A DNA stretch of 64,000 nucleotides from Nocardia sp. NBC_01329 (GTDB lineage Bacteria; Actinomycetota; Actinomycetes; Mycobacteriales; Mycobacteriaceae). The stretch spans positions 62,001 to 126,000 of the forward strand of contig NZ_CP108381.1 in the NCBI RefSeq assembly GCF_035956715.1, written 5' to 3'. Of this stretch, positions 54,492-62,025 are shown piece after piece. The first letter of the stretch is position 1; each line of letters begins with the position of its first letter. The notes beneath the pieces were generated by a model. The model searched no databases and was not told where the DNA came from. It worked only from the letters and a program-made list of their open reading frames with translations. The position numbers were made by a program, and so were the translations under genes.

Positions 54492-55612
54492 TGGTCGACA
54501 CCGTGCGTATCCAGCTGATCGGTCCCGGCCTGTGGAGTATCGCGCCCGCCGGTTCGCCCGATCCGGCGGCCGCGGATCCGGGCCCGGACACCGCTGTACT
54601 GGAGGTAGGCGGCGGCCATCTGAGCTGGAGCCTGCTGGCGGAGCACCGGGTTCCGGCGGCGATATTGCACGATCTCGATAGCGCCCAGGAGTGGTTGTGG
54701 GCCCTCTACGGCGCCGAAGTAGCGGTGGCCGCCGACGATTACACCGAGCCGGTGGAGCTGCCCATCCGTCCCGAACGGCCCGAGTTGGCGGCCGCAGTGC
54801 GGCGGCTCGGCTACGCGCACTGGGCGGCACGCTGGTGGCCGGCCTCGACGGTCGACGGTATTCCCGCGCTCGACCCGGCCGAACTCGACCGCGAGATCGC
54901 GGAGTTGAGCGAGTACTGCGAGAGCGTCGTCGACGGCGCCGACGCACCGGGGGAGGCCGACGCACCCGACGCTCTCGCAGCCCTCGCACCCGATCTCGGT
55001 CGTGCCGTCGACTATGCGCTGGCGGCAGGTGGGCAGCCGCGCGACTCGGGGACCGCACTGATCGTCGAAAGGGGAAGCTCCGGATGGGATTGGCGGCACT
55101 GTCCGCCCGGTGTCGTCGACGCTTCCGAACGGGCGGTGTCGTGGGAACTCGTCCGGGCCGCGGGTGCCAATACCCTCCGGGTGCGGGTGGTCGCCGCTCC
55201 GGGCCTGCACGGAGATCTGCCCGAGTATCTGCGACCTCGGGCTCTGGTCCGCACCCCGGCCGGGGTACACGACGCCGCACTGGTGTCGACCGGGGATACC
55301 TGGACGGCCGCGGTGGCCGATTCCGACGGGGCGGTCTCCGCTATCGAGATCTATGTGCCGGGGGTCGGACCGTCGCCACCGGAAGGGGCGGTGTCTCCCG
55401 ATCTCGATTCCGACGCCGCGCAGGGGGTGCGTCACACCGATCCGGCAGCCGAGGCCCGCCGACGCGACCTGATCAGGGACCTCGCCCGCGCCCGGCTACA
55501 CCGCGCCGGACACACCGTCGCCTATGCCGTCGCGGAACCTGCCGCGGGACCAGCGGATATCGAACTCCTGCGTGCCGAGATCACGGCCGCCGAAACGGAT
55601 TCGGATTTCTGA
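54491..55612 (+). CDS. Unrecognised protein 2 of TPR-CHAT operon
   Basis: A 373-residue soluble acidic protein without a recognisable family. It has an N-terminal beta-rich segment (VRIQLIGPGLWSIAP), an Ala-rich central helical part with WAARWWPASTVDG, SSGWDWRHCPPGVVD, and a C-terminal stretch with IEIYVPGVG followed by RRRDLIRDLARARLHRAG. There is no membrane helix. It is coupled to the preceding gene by a 1-base overlap and to the next by a 1-bp gap. Its function is unknown. Confidence 0.75.
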   Translation: MVDTVRIQLIGPGLWSIAPAGSPDPAAADPGPDTAVLEVGGGHLSWSLLAEHRVPAAILHDLDSAQEWLWALYGAEVAVAADDYTEPVELPIRPERPELAAAVRRLGYAHWAARWWPASTVDGIPALDPAELDREIAELSEYCESVVDGADAPGEADAPDALAALAPDLGRAVDYALAAGGQPRDSGTALIVERGSSGWDWRHCPPGVVDASERAVSWELVRAAGANTLRVRVVAAPGLHGDLPEYLRPRALVRTPAGVHDAALVSTGDTWTAAVADSDGAVSAIEIYVPGVGPSPPEGAVSPDLDSDAAQGVRHTDPAAEARRRDLIRDLARARLHRAGHTVAYAVAEPAAGPADIELLRAEITAAETDSDF

Positions 55613-55613
55613 G

Positions 55614-57125
55614 ATGAGCGAACAAGAACCGCCCGGGCTCGAACTGCTGTACGAGGGCGCGGCGGCCTACCAGCGCGGTGATACCGCCGAGGCGCTGCGG
55701 ATTTTCGAGCACGCGGCGGCGACCACCACCGACGGTGTCCAGACCAGCGCGCTGATCAATGCCGCGAGCATGTACGACGAACTCGGCGACCACCAGGGCG
55801 CGGCGACCCGGTTTCGATCCGCGCTCGGCCAGATCCCGGACGACGCCACCGAGAAACTGGCCTCCACGTTGATCAACTATTCGCAGGCCCTCCAGCATCT
55901 CGGCGCGCTCGACGACGCCCAGTCGGCCCTGGAACGGGCGCGGGACCTGCTCGCCGACGCCGAAGATCTCGGGGTGTTGCGAATATCGTGTCTGCTCTCG
56001 CTCAGTGCCGTGGCAGCCCACCGCAGTCAGTGGAACCAGGTCGTGGAAATCGCCACCGAATCCCTGGACGCGGCCCTGCGCTTCGCCCCGCACCTGACCG
56101 GGCACCCGCTGATGAACCTGGCCGGCGCGTATTTCGAGACCGGTCGCCGCGAGCTCGGCGTGGATTTCGCGCAGCAGGCACTGGCGGCGTTCACCGCGGC
56201 GGGAGACCACGGCGCGGTCGCCGACACCCAGCAGAATCTGGCTCAGCTCTTCAGCCGGCTCGACCGGCTGGACGAGGCGGAGCAACTGGTGATGGCCGGC
56301 CAGGACTACTACGAGCGGGCCGGACTCGGGTATCGGGCCGGAGTCGGTTGGAAGATCCGCGGTTTCCTGGCCGAATGCCGCGGCGAGGCCGACCGTGCCG
56401 ACGAATGGTATCGCCGCAGCCTGGACTGCTTCCGGGAATCCGGTGCGGTATTGGATTCCGCTTCGGTGCAGTGTCGGCTCGCCACGGTGGCCTATGCGCG
56501 GGGGTTGGTCGGAGAGGGGCAGCAACTGCTCGATGCGGCGTTCACCGTCTATGCCGAACGCGGTCTCGGCTTGCGGTGTGCCCAGCTCGACTACTGGCAC
56601 GCGGTGCTGGTGCAGATGGTGGTCGACGATATGGATTCCCCGCCCGATGAACTGCTGGCGCTGGGCCGCGCACTCGCGGTGCCGGCCGCGATCGCCATCG
56701 ACGCGGTGCGCTACACACTGCCGGGCGGCAGCCAGCGCGATCAGTGGAACCGGGAGGTCGCCGATCCCGCGGTCCGGCTGGCCTTCCGGTTCGCCTACCT
56801 GTGCGGGGACGGTCAACTGCTCGCCGATCTCATCGAAACACAATGCGCGGGAACCACACTGGATACCGATTCCGGTGAGCGAACCGAGCGCCCGCAGTTC
56901 CCGTTGGACACTCCCGCGCAGCCACCCGCCGGCGAGCCGCAGCCGGGCCCGCTGCATCTCGGCGCCGCACTGGCGCGGGTCGCGGCATCCGCCGGGCTCC
57001 CGGTGTCGCCGCCGCCGCGTCTGGCCGTGGCGCCCGACTCCCGTATCGCGCTCGGCGACTACATCGCCGCCGCCGAGCAGCGCTATGGGCAGCGCGTTCG
57101 GGAAGACCGGGTGATTCCGGCATGA
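55614..57125 (+). CDS. TPR protein of CHAT operon
   Basis: A 503-residue protein. The N-terminal 300 residues are helix-turn-helix repeats of TPR type (LYEGAAAYQRGDTAEALRIFEHA; a second with INAASMYDELGDHQGAATRFRSAL; a third with LINYSQALQHLGALDDAQSALERA; later LAQLFSRLDRLDEAEQLV). A non-repetitive C-terminal part contains LGDYIAAAEQRYG. Its stop overlaps the CHAT start (ATGA). In CHAT systems the TPR part presents or regulates the protease; in most they are fused, here they are separate genes. Confidence 0.88.
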   Translation: MSEQEPPGLELLYEGAAAYQRGDTAEALRIFEHAAATTTDGVQTSALINAASMYDELGDHQGAATRFRSALGQIPDDATEKLASTLINYSQALQHLGALDDAQSALERARDLLADAEDLGVLRISCLLSLSAVAAHRSQWNQVVEIATESLDAALRFAPHLTGHPLMNLAGAYFETGRRELGVDFAQQALAAFTAAGDHGAVADTQQNLAQLFSRLDRLDEAEQLVMAGQDYYERAGLGYRAGVGWKIRGFLAECRGEADRADEWYRRSLDCFRESGAVLDSASVQCRLATVAYARGLVGEGQQLLDAAFTVYAERGLGLRCAQLDYWHAVLVQMVVDDMDSPPDELLALGRALAVPAAIAIDAVRYTLPGGSQRDQWNREVADPAVRLAFRFAYLCGDGQLLADLIETQCAGTTLDTDSGERTERPQFPLDTPAQPPAGEPQPGPLHLGAALARVAASAGLPVSPPPRLAVAPDSRIALGDYIAAAEQRYGQRVREDRVIPA

Positions 57126-57271
57126 GTGAGTCAGGCCCGGAGGCGGCAGCGGAGCGTAACCATGGAGGGCCCTCGCTCATGACACATGGATACGGCATGA
57201 GTGAGTCAGGCCCGGAGGCGGCAGCGGAGCGTGACCATGGAGGGCCCTCGCTCATGACGCATGGATACAGC
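57122..57271 (+). repeat. 75-bp in-frame tandem duplication at the 5' end of the CHAT gene
   Basis: Copies 57122-57196 and 57197-57271 differ at three bases. Each begins ATGAGTGAGTCAGG and contains near-mirror ends (ATGAGTGAG / CTCGCTCAT), so each unit is itself an imperfect inverted repeat. Confidence 0.9.
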
Positions 57272-58552
57272 GTGGGTGGCGACGGGGGAGGTGCGGTGGC
57301 CGACCGGCCGACCGTGCTGGTGCGGATGGCCGACGCGGGCGATGTGTACATCTCCTGGCGCTGGCTCGGATACGACGCCGCACCAGGTGTCGCGGCGTTG
57401 CCCGGCGCCGATATCGACGCGGTGGTCCGGGAACTCGCGGCTGCCCTGCCGGACCCGAGTGTTCCCGGCAGTCTCGAACGTACGCTCACCGCCGCCGCCC
57501 TCGCCGCCCCCGATTCCGAGTACCTGCTGGCGCGCGATCTCTCCCGAGCGCTGCTGCCCTATGAGCTGGCCGGCCAGCTGCATACGCTCTACCTACAGGG
57601 GATCCGTCCACTCATCCGGCTCCAGCCCTCTCCGCGGGTCGCCCAGGTGCCGTGGGAGATCCTGGCCCCGGCACCGGAAGTCCGGCTGATCGATATCGCC
57701 GATATCGGGCTGTTGGCCCCGGCCGGAATCGTGCATGCGCCAACCCGTATCGCGCAGTCCTGGGCCGAGACACGCGAGTTGCCGGTGGTGGCCGTTCTGG
57801 ATCCCCGGGTGCCCGGATTCCGCGCCGATTCCGAGCTCGGTTCGGTGCTGGGCAGGATGAACCATCCGACCCCGCTCACCGAACGGATCGCGGACCATAT
57901 CGGTGCGGGCCGGATCCGGCCGGAGGTCGGCGAGCCCACCGAGATCTTCCGCCGCACCGATCTCGACCGTGCGTGGCTCTCGCGCGCGCTGCGCGGCGGT
58001 GCCGCCCGGCTGCTGTACGTCGGCCATGTCACCGCGGCGTCACCGGAATCCGGGCAGAGCGAGAACACCGAACTCCACCTGGCCTGCACCGCCGATACAG
58101 TCGGTTTCGCCGAACCGCACCGAACCCACCGCCCGCTGTCGGCCAAGGATCTGCTGCTGGGCACCCATACACTCGATTCCGAACCGGTAGCGGGCCGCGA
58201 ATTGTGGCCCGTGCCCAGCCGCGTCGCACTCATCGCCTGCGAAAGCGGTGGCGACCTGCGGTTCACCGAGGCTCTGGGCCTGATCGCCGCCATGATCACC
58301 GGGGGCGCCGAACTGGTCACCGCGACGCGTTGGCCGCTCCCCACCGACCTAGCCTTCCAGCGCCTCGGCGGCGCGACCGGCGCGACCCCGCTACAGGAGG
58401 TCGTCTGCGCGGTGGACGCGGCTCACGAAACGACCGATCCGGTCGCGGTTCTCGCGCAATGGCAACGTGCCCGGCTGCGCGCCTGGCGCGGTACCGGGGC
58501 CATCGAGAACTCCCCGGTGCTGTGGTCGGCGTTCGCCACTTTCGCTACCTGA
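57122..58552 (+). CDS. CHAT-domain protease (caspase-like), last gene of operon
   Basis: A 476-residue protein. After a 50-residue tandemly repeated N-terminus there is a linker and a CHAT domain. The catalytic His302 is in LLYVGHVTAASPESG and the catalytic Cys373 in VALIACESGG, followed by GLIAAMITGGAELVTATRWPLPT and a final NSPVLWSAF, all as in clan CD CHAT peptidases. No transmembrane helix is visible. The ATG at 57122 overlaps the upstream TGA, but ATG 57197 and GTG 57272 (just after the repeats) are also in frame. The substrate is not evident. Type III-E CRISPR and gasdermin loci use CHAT proteases, but neither is found here. Confidence 0.9.
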   Translation: MSESGPEAAAERNHGGPSLMTHGYGMSESGPEAAAERDHGGPSLMTHGYSVGGDGGGAVADRPTVLVRMADAGDVYISWRWLGYDAAPGVAALPGADIDAVVRELAAALPDPSVPGSLERTLTAAALAAPDSEYLLARDLSRALLPYELAGQLHTLYLQGIRPLIRLQPSPRVAQVPWEILAPAPEVRLIDIADIGLLAPAGIVHAPTRIAQSWAETRELPVVAVLDPRVPGFRADSELGSVLGRMNHPTPLTERIADHIGAGRIRPEVGEPTEIFRRTDLDRAWLSRALRGGAARLLYVGHVTAASPESGQSENTELHLACTADTVGFAEPHRTHRPLSAKDLLLGTHTLDSEPVAGRELWPVPSRVALIACESGGDLRFTEALGLIAAMITGGAELVTATRWPLPTDLAFQRLGGATGATPLQEVVCAVDAAHETTDPVAVLAQWQRARLRAWRGTGAIENSPVLWSAFATFAT

Positions 58553-58937
58553 CGGCCAGGTCGCCGGGAGGTGGCGCATTCGAGTCGTCGGTGCGTCGTG
58601 TGGATGTCCCGGCCAGTACATCCGGCGCGGATTCGACCATTTCGCGGGCGGTCGCGAAACCGGGCGCGGCGGAATCGGCCGTTGGCGTGGTACGGGATGC
58701 TCTCACGTTGTGCCGCAGAGGTTCCTGTTCCGGTATACGATCACAGCGGGCGGCGATCCTCCACTTCTCCGGAAGTGACGGGATTCAGCCCGACGCAGGG
58801 TCCGATGTGCTGTGGCGGCCGTGATCGGACCATCGGTGGCGCGGTTTCGGCGGTACCACCGGTGTCCCCGAAGGGTCCGGGGGCCTCCCTGCGCCGGGTA
58901 TGAATTCGAACGCCATGCCCGCGTCCGTGTCCCTGCC
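58553..58937. other. 385-bp gap after CHAT gene
   Basis: Convergent gap between the CHAT and NUDIX genes. I see no RBS-supported gene, tRNA or clear terminator here. Confidence 0.5.
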
Positions 58938-59465
58938 TCAGTGCTGGATCAGTCCGCCGACCGGTACCGGGGCGGTACGGCCGGTTGCCGGACGGGACCG
59001 GGCGAGGGCGATACCGATATCGACCAGCGAGGACCGGCGCAGATCCGGTATTTCGGAGATAGGCGTCCAGGTCGGATCGTCCGTTTCGCCGTTCGGCTCC
59101 GCACGTAACCGCCCGCCTACCAGCCGGACCTCGTAGAAGATGCCGATGTTCTGATGTTCGGATCCACCGGGCACAGCGCGTTCAGCCGCGGGGATCAGTC
59201 TCGAATCGACGCCGAGCAGTCGTCGCACCTCCGCGATGTAGCCGGTCTCCTCCCGGACCTCCCGCCTCACCGTGTGGAACGGGTCTTCCGCATGCTCGAC
59301 CCTTCCTCCTGGAAGCGTCCAGTTTCTCGCGCCGTCGGGGCGTACATGCCGGGCCAGGAGCACGTGCCGGTCCCGGATGCACACGGCGTACGCCGCCAGT
59401 CGGAAACTCACCTGGACTCCTCGTTCCGCGATCGGGCGAACGGCTGCTCGAATCAGAGCTCGCAT
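58938..59465 (-). CDS. NUDIX hydrolase
   Basis: A 175-residue protein. The Nudix box G-x5-E-x7-REVREETGY is intact (GRVEHAEDPFHTVRREVREETGY), so Mg-dependent pyrophosphohydrolase activity is expected. I chose the ATG at 59463-59465. An in-frame GTG at 59549 would add a hydrophobic 28-residue N-terminus (LPIAVALQALYIM) that could be an anchor; neither has a good RBS. It is downstream of the quinone-reductase-like gene but separated by a hairpin terminator. Confidence 0.8.
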   Translation of the reverse strand: MRALIRAAVRPIAERGVQVSFRLAAYAVCIRDRHVLLARHVRPDGARNWTLPGGRVEHAEDPFHTVRREVREETGYIAEVRRLLGVDSRLIPAAERAVPGGSEHQNIGIFYEVRLVGGRLRAEPNGETDDPTWTPISEIPDLRRSSLVDIGIALARSRPATGRTAPVPVGGLIQH

Positions 59466-59584
59466 GATGTACAACGCCTGGAGGGCGACGGCGATGGGCA
59501 GCCATCGTAACTCGCGGCGAACCGGTGAGACCCGCAGTCGAAGTACCACGCCGAGTGGCGAATCCAGCTGACCGGGCCCGCCCC

Positions 59585-59611
59585 GGCCGAGTCCGGAATC
59601 AGGACTCGGCC
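59585..59611 (-). terminator. Hairpin terminator after quinone-reductase-like gene
   Basis: GGCCGAGTCC (59585-59594) and GGACTCGGCC (59602-59611) with loop GGAATCA. The GGAATCAGGACTC part recurs at 59619-59631. Confidence 0.65.
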
Positions 59612-59629
59612 CGGGCCCGGAATCAGGAC

Positions 59630-60538
59630 TCAGGGCCGAAGAACGTATTTCCCTCGGATCCCGCCCCGGGCGAGCTCCCGGTGGGCGTCGGCGGCCCGGT
59701 CGAGTGGGAGCACCGCGTGCACTCGGGCCGGGAGGCGGCCGTTCGCGGTATCGGCGAGGAACCCGGCCAGCCGAGCCCCGTCGGCCTGGACCGCGACGGC
59801 CCGGACGGTGATCCCGCGCTCGGCGGGTGGTTCGGCACCCGGTCGGACACCGATGAACAGTCCGCCGTCGCGGACCAGGGCCAGACCCTCTTCCTGCAGT
59901 GTCGCGGCATCGGCCACCGCGTCCCAGTAAGGTGACGCGGCGACGGTGAAGTCCGCGCCGAGTCCGCGGACGAACTCCTCGTCGCCGGCCCGGGCCAGCC
60001 CGGTGACCCGCCAGCCGCGTTCCTGCGCGAACCGGATCACATAACTGCCGACCGCGCCCGCGGCACCGGTCACCAGCAGACCCCGGCCGTCGCCGGCGCC
60101 GAGCAGATCCACTAGTTGGGCGGCGGTGAGGCTGTTGAGCGGGACGGTCGCCGCGATGGACGGATCGAGTTCGTCCGGGACGCGGGCGATATCGCTCGCC
60201 GCGACTATCACCTGTTCGGCGTAGGTACCGAAATCGCGATCGAATCCACTCAGCAGACCCGCGACGCGGCTCCCGACCGGAATTTCGACGCCGGGCCCGG
60301 TCTCGCTGACGGTACCGGCGAAGTCGGTGCCGATACCGGTGTAGGCGGACCGAGTGATGAGGCCGAGGCTGTGGAAGACGCCGGCGGTCAGGGCCAGATC
60401 GACCGGGTTGACAGTCGCGGCGGCGATATCGACCCGGACCTGACCGGGTCCGGGTTCGGCTACGGGTACGTCGATGATCTCGATGGAATCGGGGCCGGCC
60501 GGGATACGGACGACCGCGCTACGGAATGTACTGGACAT
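59630..60538 (-). CDS. NADP-dependent quinone-oxidoreductase-like MDR enzyme
   Basis: A 302-residue medium-chain dehydrogenase/reductase without the zinc ligands. ATVNPVDLALTAGVF in the catalytic domain and the nucleotide motif LLVTGAAGAVGSYVIRFAQERG (in two parts) place it with quinone oxidoreductases. GGAGGCGAT precedes the ATG at 60536-60538. It is divergent from the HxlR regulator with a dyad between, so it is its probable target. Confidence 0.88.
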   Translation of the reverse strand: MSSTFRSAVVRIPAGPDSIEIIDVPVAEPGPGQVRVDIAAATVNPVDLALTAGVFHSLGLITRSAYTGIGTDFAGTVSETGPGVEIPVGSRVAGLLSGFDRDFGTYAEQVIVAASDIARVPDELDPSIAATVPLNSLTAAQLVDLLGAGDGRGLLVTGAAGAVGSYVIRFAQERGWRVTGLARAGDEEFVRGLGADFTVAASPYWDAVADAATLQEEGLALVRDGGLFIGVRPGAEPPAERGITVRAVAVQADGARLAGFLADTANGRLPARVHAVLPLDRAADAHRELARGGIRGKYVLRP

Positions 60539-60548
60539 ATCGCCTCCT

Positions 60549-60576
60549 GTGGAGATTTCTGTGCTGTAGCTCCACA
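60549..60576. promoter_or_regulatory. HxlR operator candidate
   Basis: TGTGGAG (60549-60555) and CTCCACA (60570-60576) are a perfect 7-bp dyad with a 14-bp spacer, lying 11 bp before the oxidoreductase start. A third CTCCA occurs at 60591-60595. Confidence 0.55.
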
Positions 60577-60651
60577 ATGGGGTGGTAACTCTCCATCGGG
60601 AAGTAGGCACCTGGAAGTGCGTATCCCACCGCGCGGTAGGAAGGAGCGGTC

Positions 60652-61119
60652 GTGGCGACGATGACAGCGGCCCAGAGGCGGGCCCGGGACAAGGTGGACT
60701 ACGACGCGTTCTTCGACGGCTGCCCGAGTCGTCAGCTGCTGGAACGGATCTCCGGGAAGTGGGTTGCGCTGGTCCTGTCCGCGCTCGGCAGCGGCGGTCC
60801 ACACGCGGGCGCCGAATGCGGCGGCGAGCCGCGGGCGATGCGCTACTCCGAGCTGGCCCGGCGGCTGGCCGGGGTCAGCCAGAAGATGCTCACCCAGACC
60901 CTGCGCACTCTGGAACGCGACGGACTGGTCATCCGCACGGTGACGCCGACCGTTCCTGTCACCGTCACCTATGAACTGACCGAACTCGGACTGTCGCTGC
61001 ACGAGATCATGCGCGGAATCAAGAGTTGGGCGGAGGCCCATATGGACGAGGTGCAGGACAACCGCGAGAGGTTCGATCTCGCGACACCCGCGCGGGAAGC
61101 CGTCAGCGGTCCGGCCTAG
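60652..61119 (+). CDS. HxlR-family regulator
   Basis: A 155-residue winged-helix regulator. Characteristic are Cys24 in DGCPSRQLLERISGKWVALVL, RYSELARRLAGVSQKMLTQTLRTLERDGLV, and YELTELGLSL. In this family the N-terminal Cys often senses reactive electrophiles or quinones, which suits the divergent oxidoreductase target. AGGAAGGAG-like sequence precedes the GTG start. Confidence 0.93.
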   Translation: MATMTAAQRRARDKVDYDAFFDGCPSRQLLERISGKWVALVLSALGSGGPHAGAECGGEPRAMRYSELARRLAGVSQKMLTQTLRTLERDGLVIRTVTPTVPVTVTYELTELGLSLHEIMRGIKSWAEAHMDEVQDNRERFDLATPAREAVSGPA

Positions 61120-61275
61120 GCGTACCTGCGCGTGCGCTCCGGCCGTGCGCTTTTTGCGTATCTGCGCGTGCGCTCCGGCCGTGCGCTTTTTGCGTACCTG
61201 CGCGTGCGCTCCGGCCGTGCGCTTTTTGCGTATCTGCGCGTGCGCTCCGGCCGCGCTTTTGCGTACCTCCGCGTC
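61120..61275 (+). repeat. 36-bp tandem repeat array, related to the dispersed repeats
   Basis: Units begin GCGTACCTGCGCGTGCGC and end GTGCGCTTTTT: full copies at 61120, 61156 and 61192 and a shortened one at 61228, then a degenerate end. The core GCGTACC...GCTCCGGCCGTGCGC is the same as in the dispersed repeat (compare 39727). It directly follows the HxlR stop and precedes the TetR stop. Confidence 0.9.
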
Positions 61276-61285
61276 CGTGCGCCGT

Positions 61286-61945
61286 CTAGAGTGGCGCCGG
61301 ACCGACCAGGCCGGTGATCAGGGCCCGGAGGCCGAGCAGGTAGGTGTCCTCGGCTGTGAGCTCGACCCAGCGCGGGCCCACCTCGGCCAGGCGCGGCAGG
61401 GTTTCGGGATCCAGATCCGCGAAGACCTGCTCGCGGAAGGTGGGTCGGCCGTCGGCGGCGCGGCGGGCGGAGCGGGTCCGGATGATGATCTCGCCCGCCG
61501 TGTACTGCCAGATGATCCGATAGGCACGGACCGCTTCCTCGGGTGTGAGGCCGCAGCCGATGGCGCCGTCGATGATGGCTTCGGGGACCCAGAGCGCCGA
61601 AATGCCGAGCAGGTCGTCTGCCGCGAGGATCTCGACGAACCAGGCGCGGGCGGTGAGCACATCGTGCACAGCGCGGGCTGCCGTGACCATCCGTTCGCGC
61701 GGATCCGCCGGTAGCGCGGGCCATTCCACCCGGTCGGCATAGTCCGCGAGCAGCAAGCGCAGCAGTTCGTCTTTATCGCGAACGTGGTGGTAGAGGGCCA
61801 TCGGCGTGCAACCGAGCTCGGTGGCGACCCGGCGCATACTGAGCGCCGCCGAGCCGTCGGCGGCGACCACCGCGTCGGCGGCGGCCACGATGTCCGCGCG
61901 GGAGATCTTCGGCGGTCTGCCGGTGCGCGGCGCGGACTCGGTCAT
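61286..61945 (-). CDS. TetR-family regulator (TetR_C-type)
   Basis: A 219-residue protein. The HTH is at the N-terminus (RADIVAAADAVVAADGSAALSMRRVATELGCTPMALYHHVRDKDELL, read in parts). The helical ligand domain carries YRIIWQYTAGEI and FREQVFADLDPETLP of the TetR_C subgroup. I chose the ATG at 61943-61945; an ATG at 61963 is possible. Divergent from the MFS gene, with a perfect dyad between them. Confidence 0.92.
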   Translation of the reverse strand: MTESAPRTGRPPKISRADIVAAADAVVAADGSAALSMRRVATELGCTPMALYHHVRDKDELLRLLLADYADRVEWPALPADPRERMVTAARAVHDVLTARAWFVEILAADDLLGISALWVPEAIIDGAIGCGLTPEEAVRAYRIIWQYTAGEIIIRTRSARRAADGRPTFREQVFADLDPETLPRLAEVGPRWVELTAEDTYLLGLRALITGLVGPAPL

Positions 61946-62001
61946 GGGGTCATCTTCGCGCATCGTCGGCTGGGCGCTGGACACGGCCCCGCGGCACGGC
62001 T

Positions 62002-62025
62002 AGTTTTTATACGTGTATAAAAACT
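62002..62025. promoter_or_regulatory. TetR operator overlapping the MFS start codon
   Basis: Arms AGTTTTTATAC (62002-62012) and GTATAAAAACT (62015-62025) are perfectly complementary with a GT spacer. The GTG start of the MFS gene (62013-62015) lies in the centre. Confidence 0.85.

Noticed and set aside
61120..61275. Regular 36-bp direct repeats as a CRISPR array
   Set aside because: Units are contiguous with no unique spacers, and no cas gene is present; they are a plain tandem repeat.
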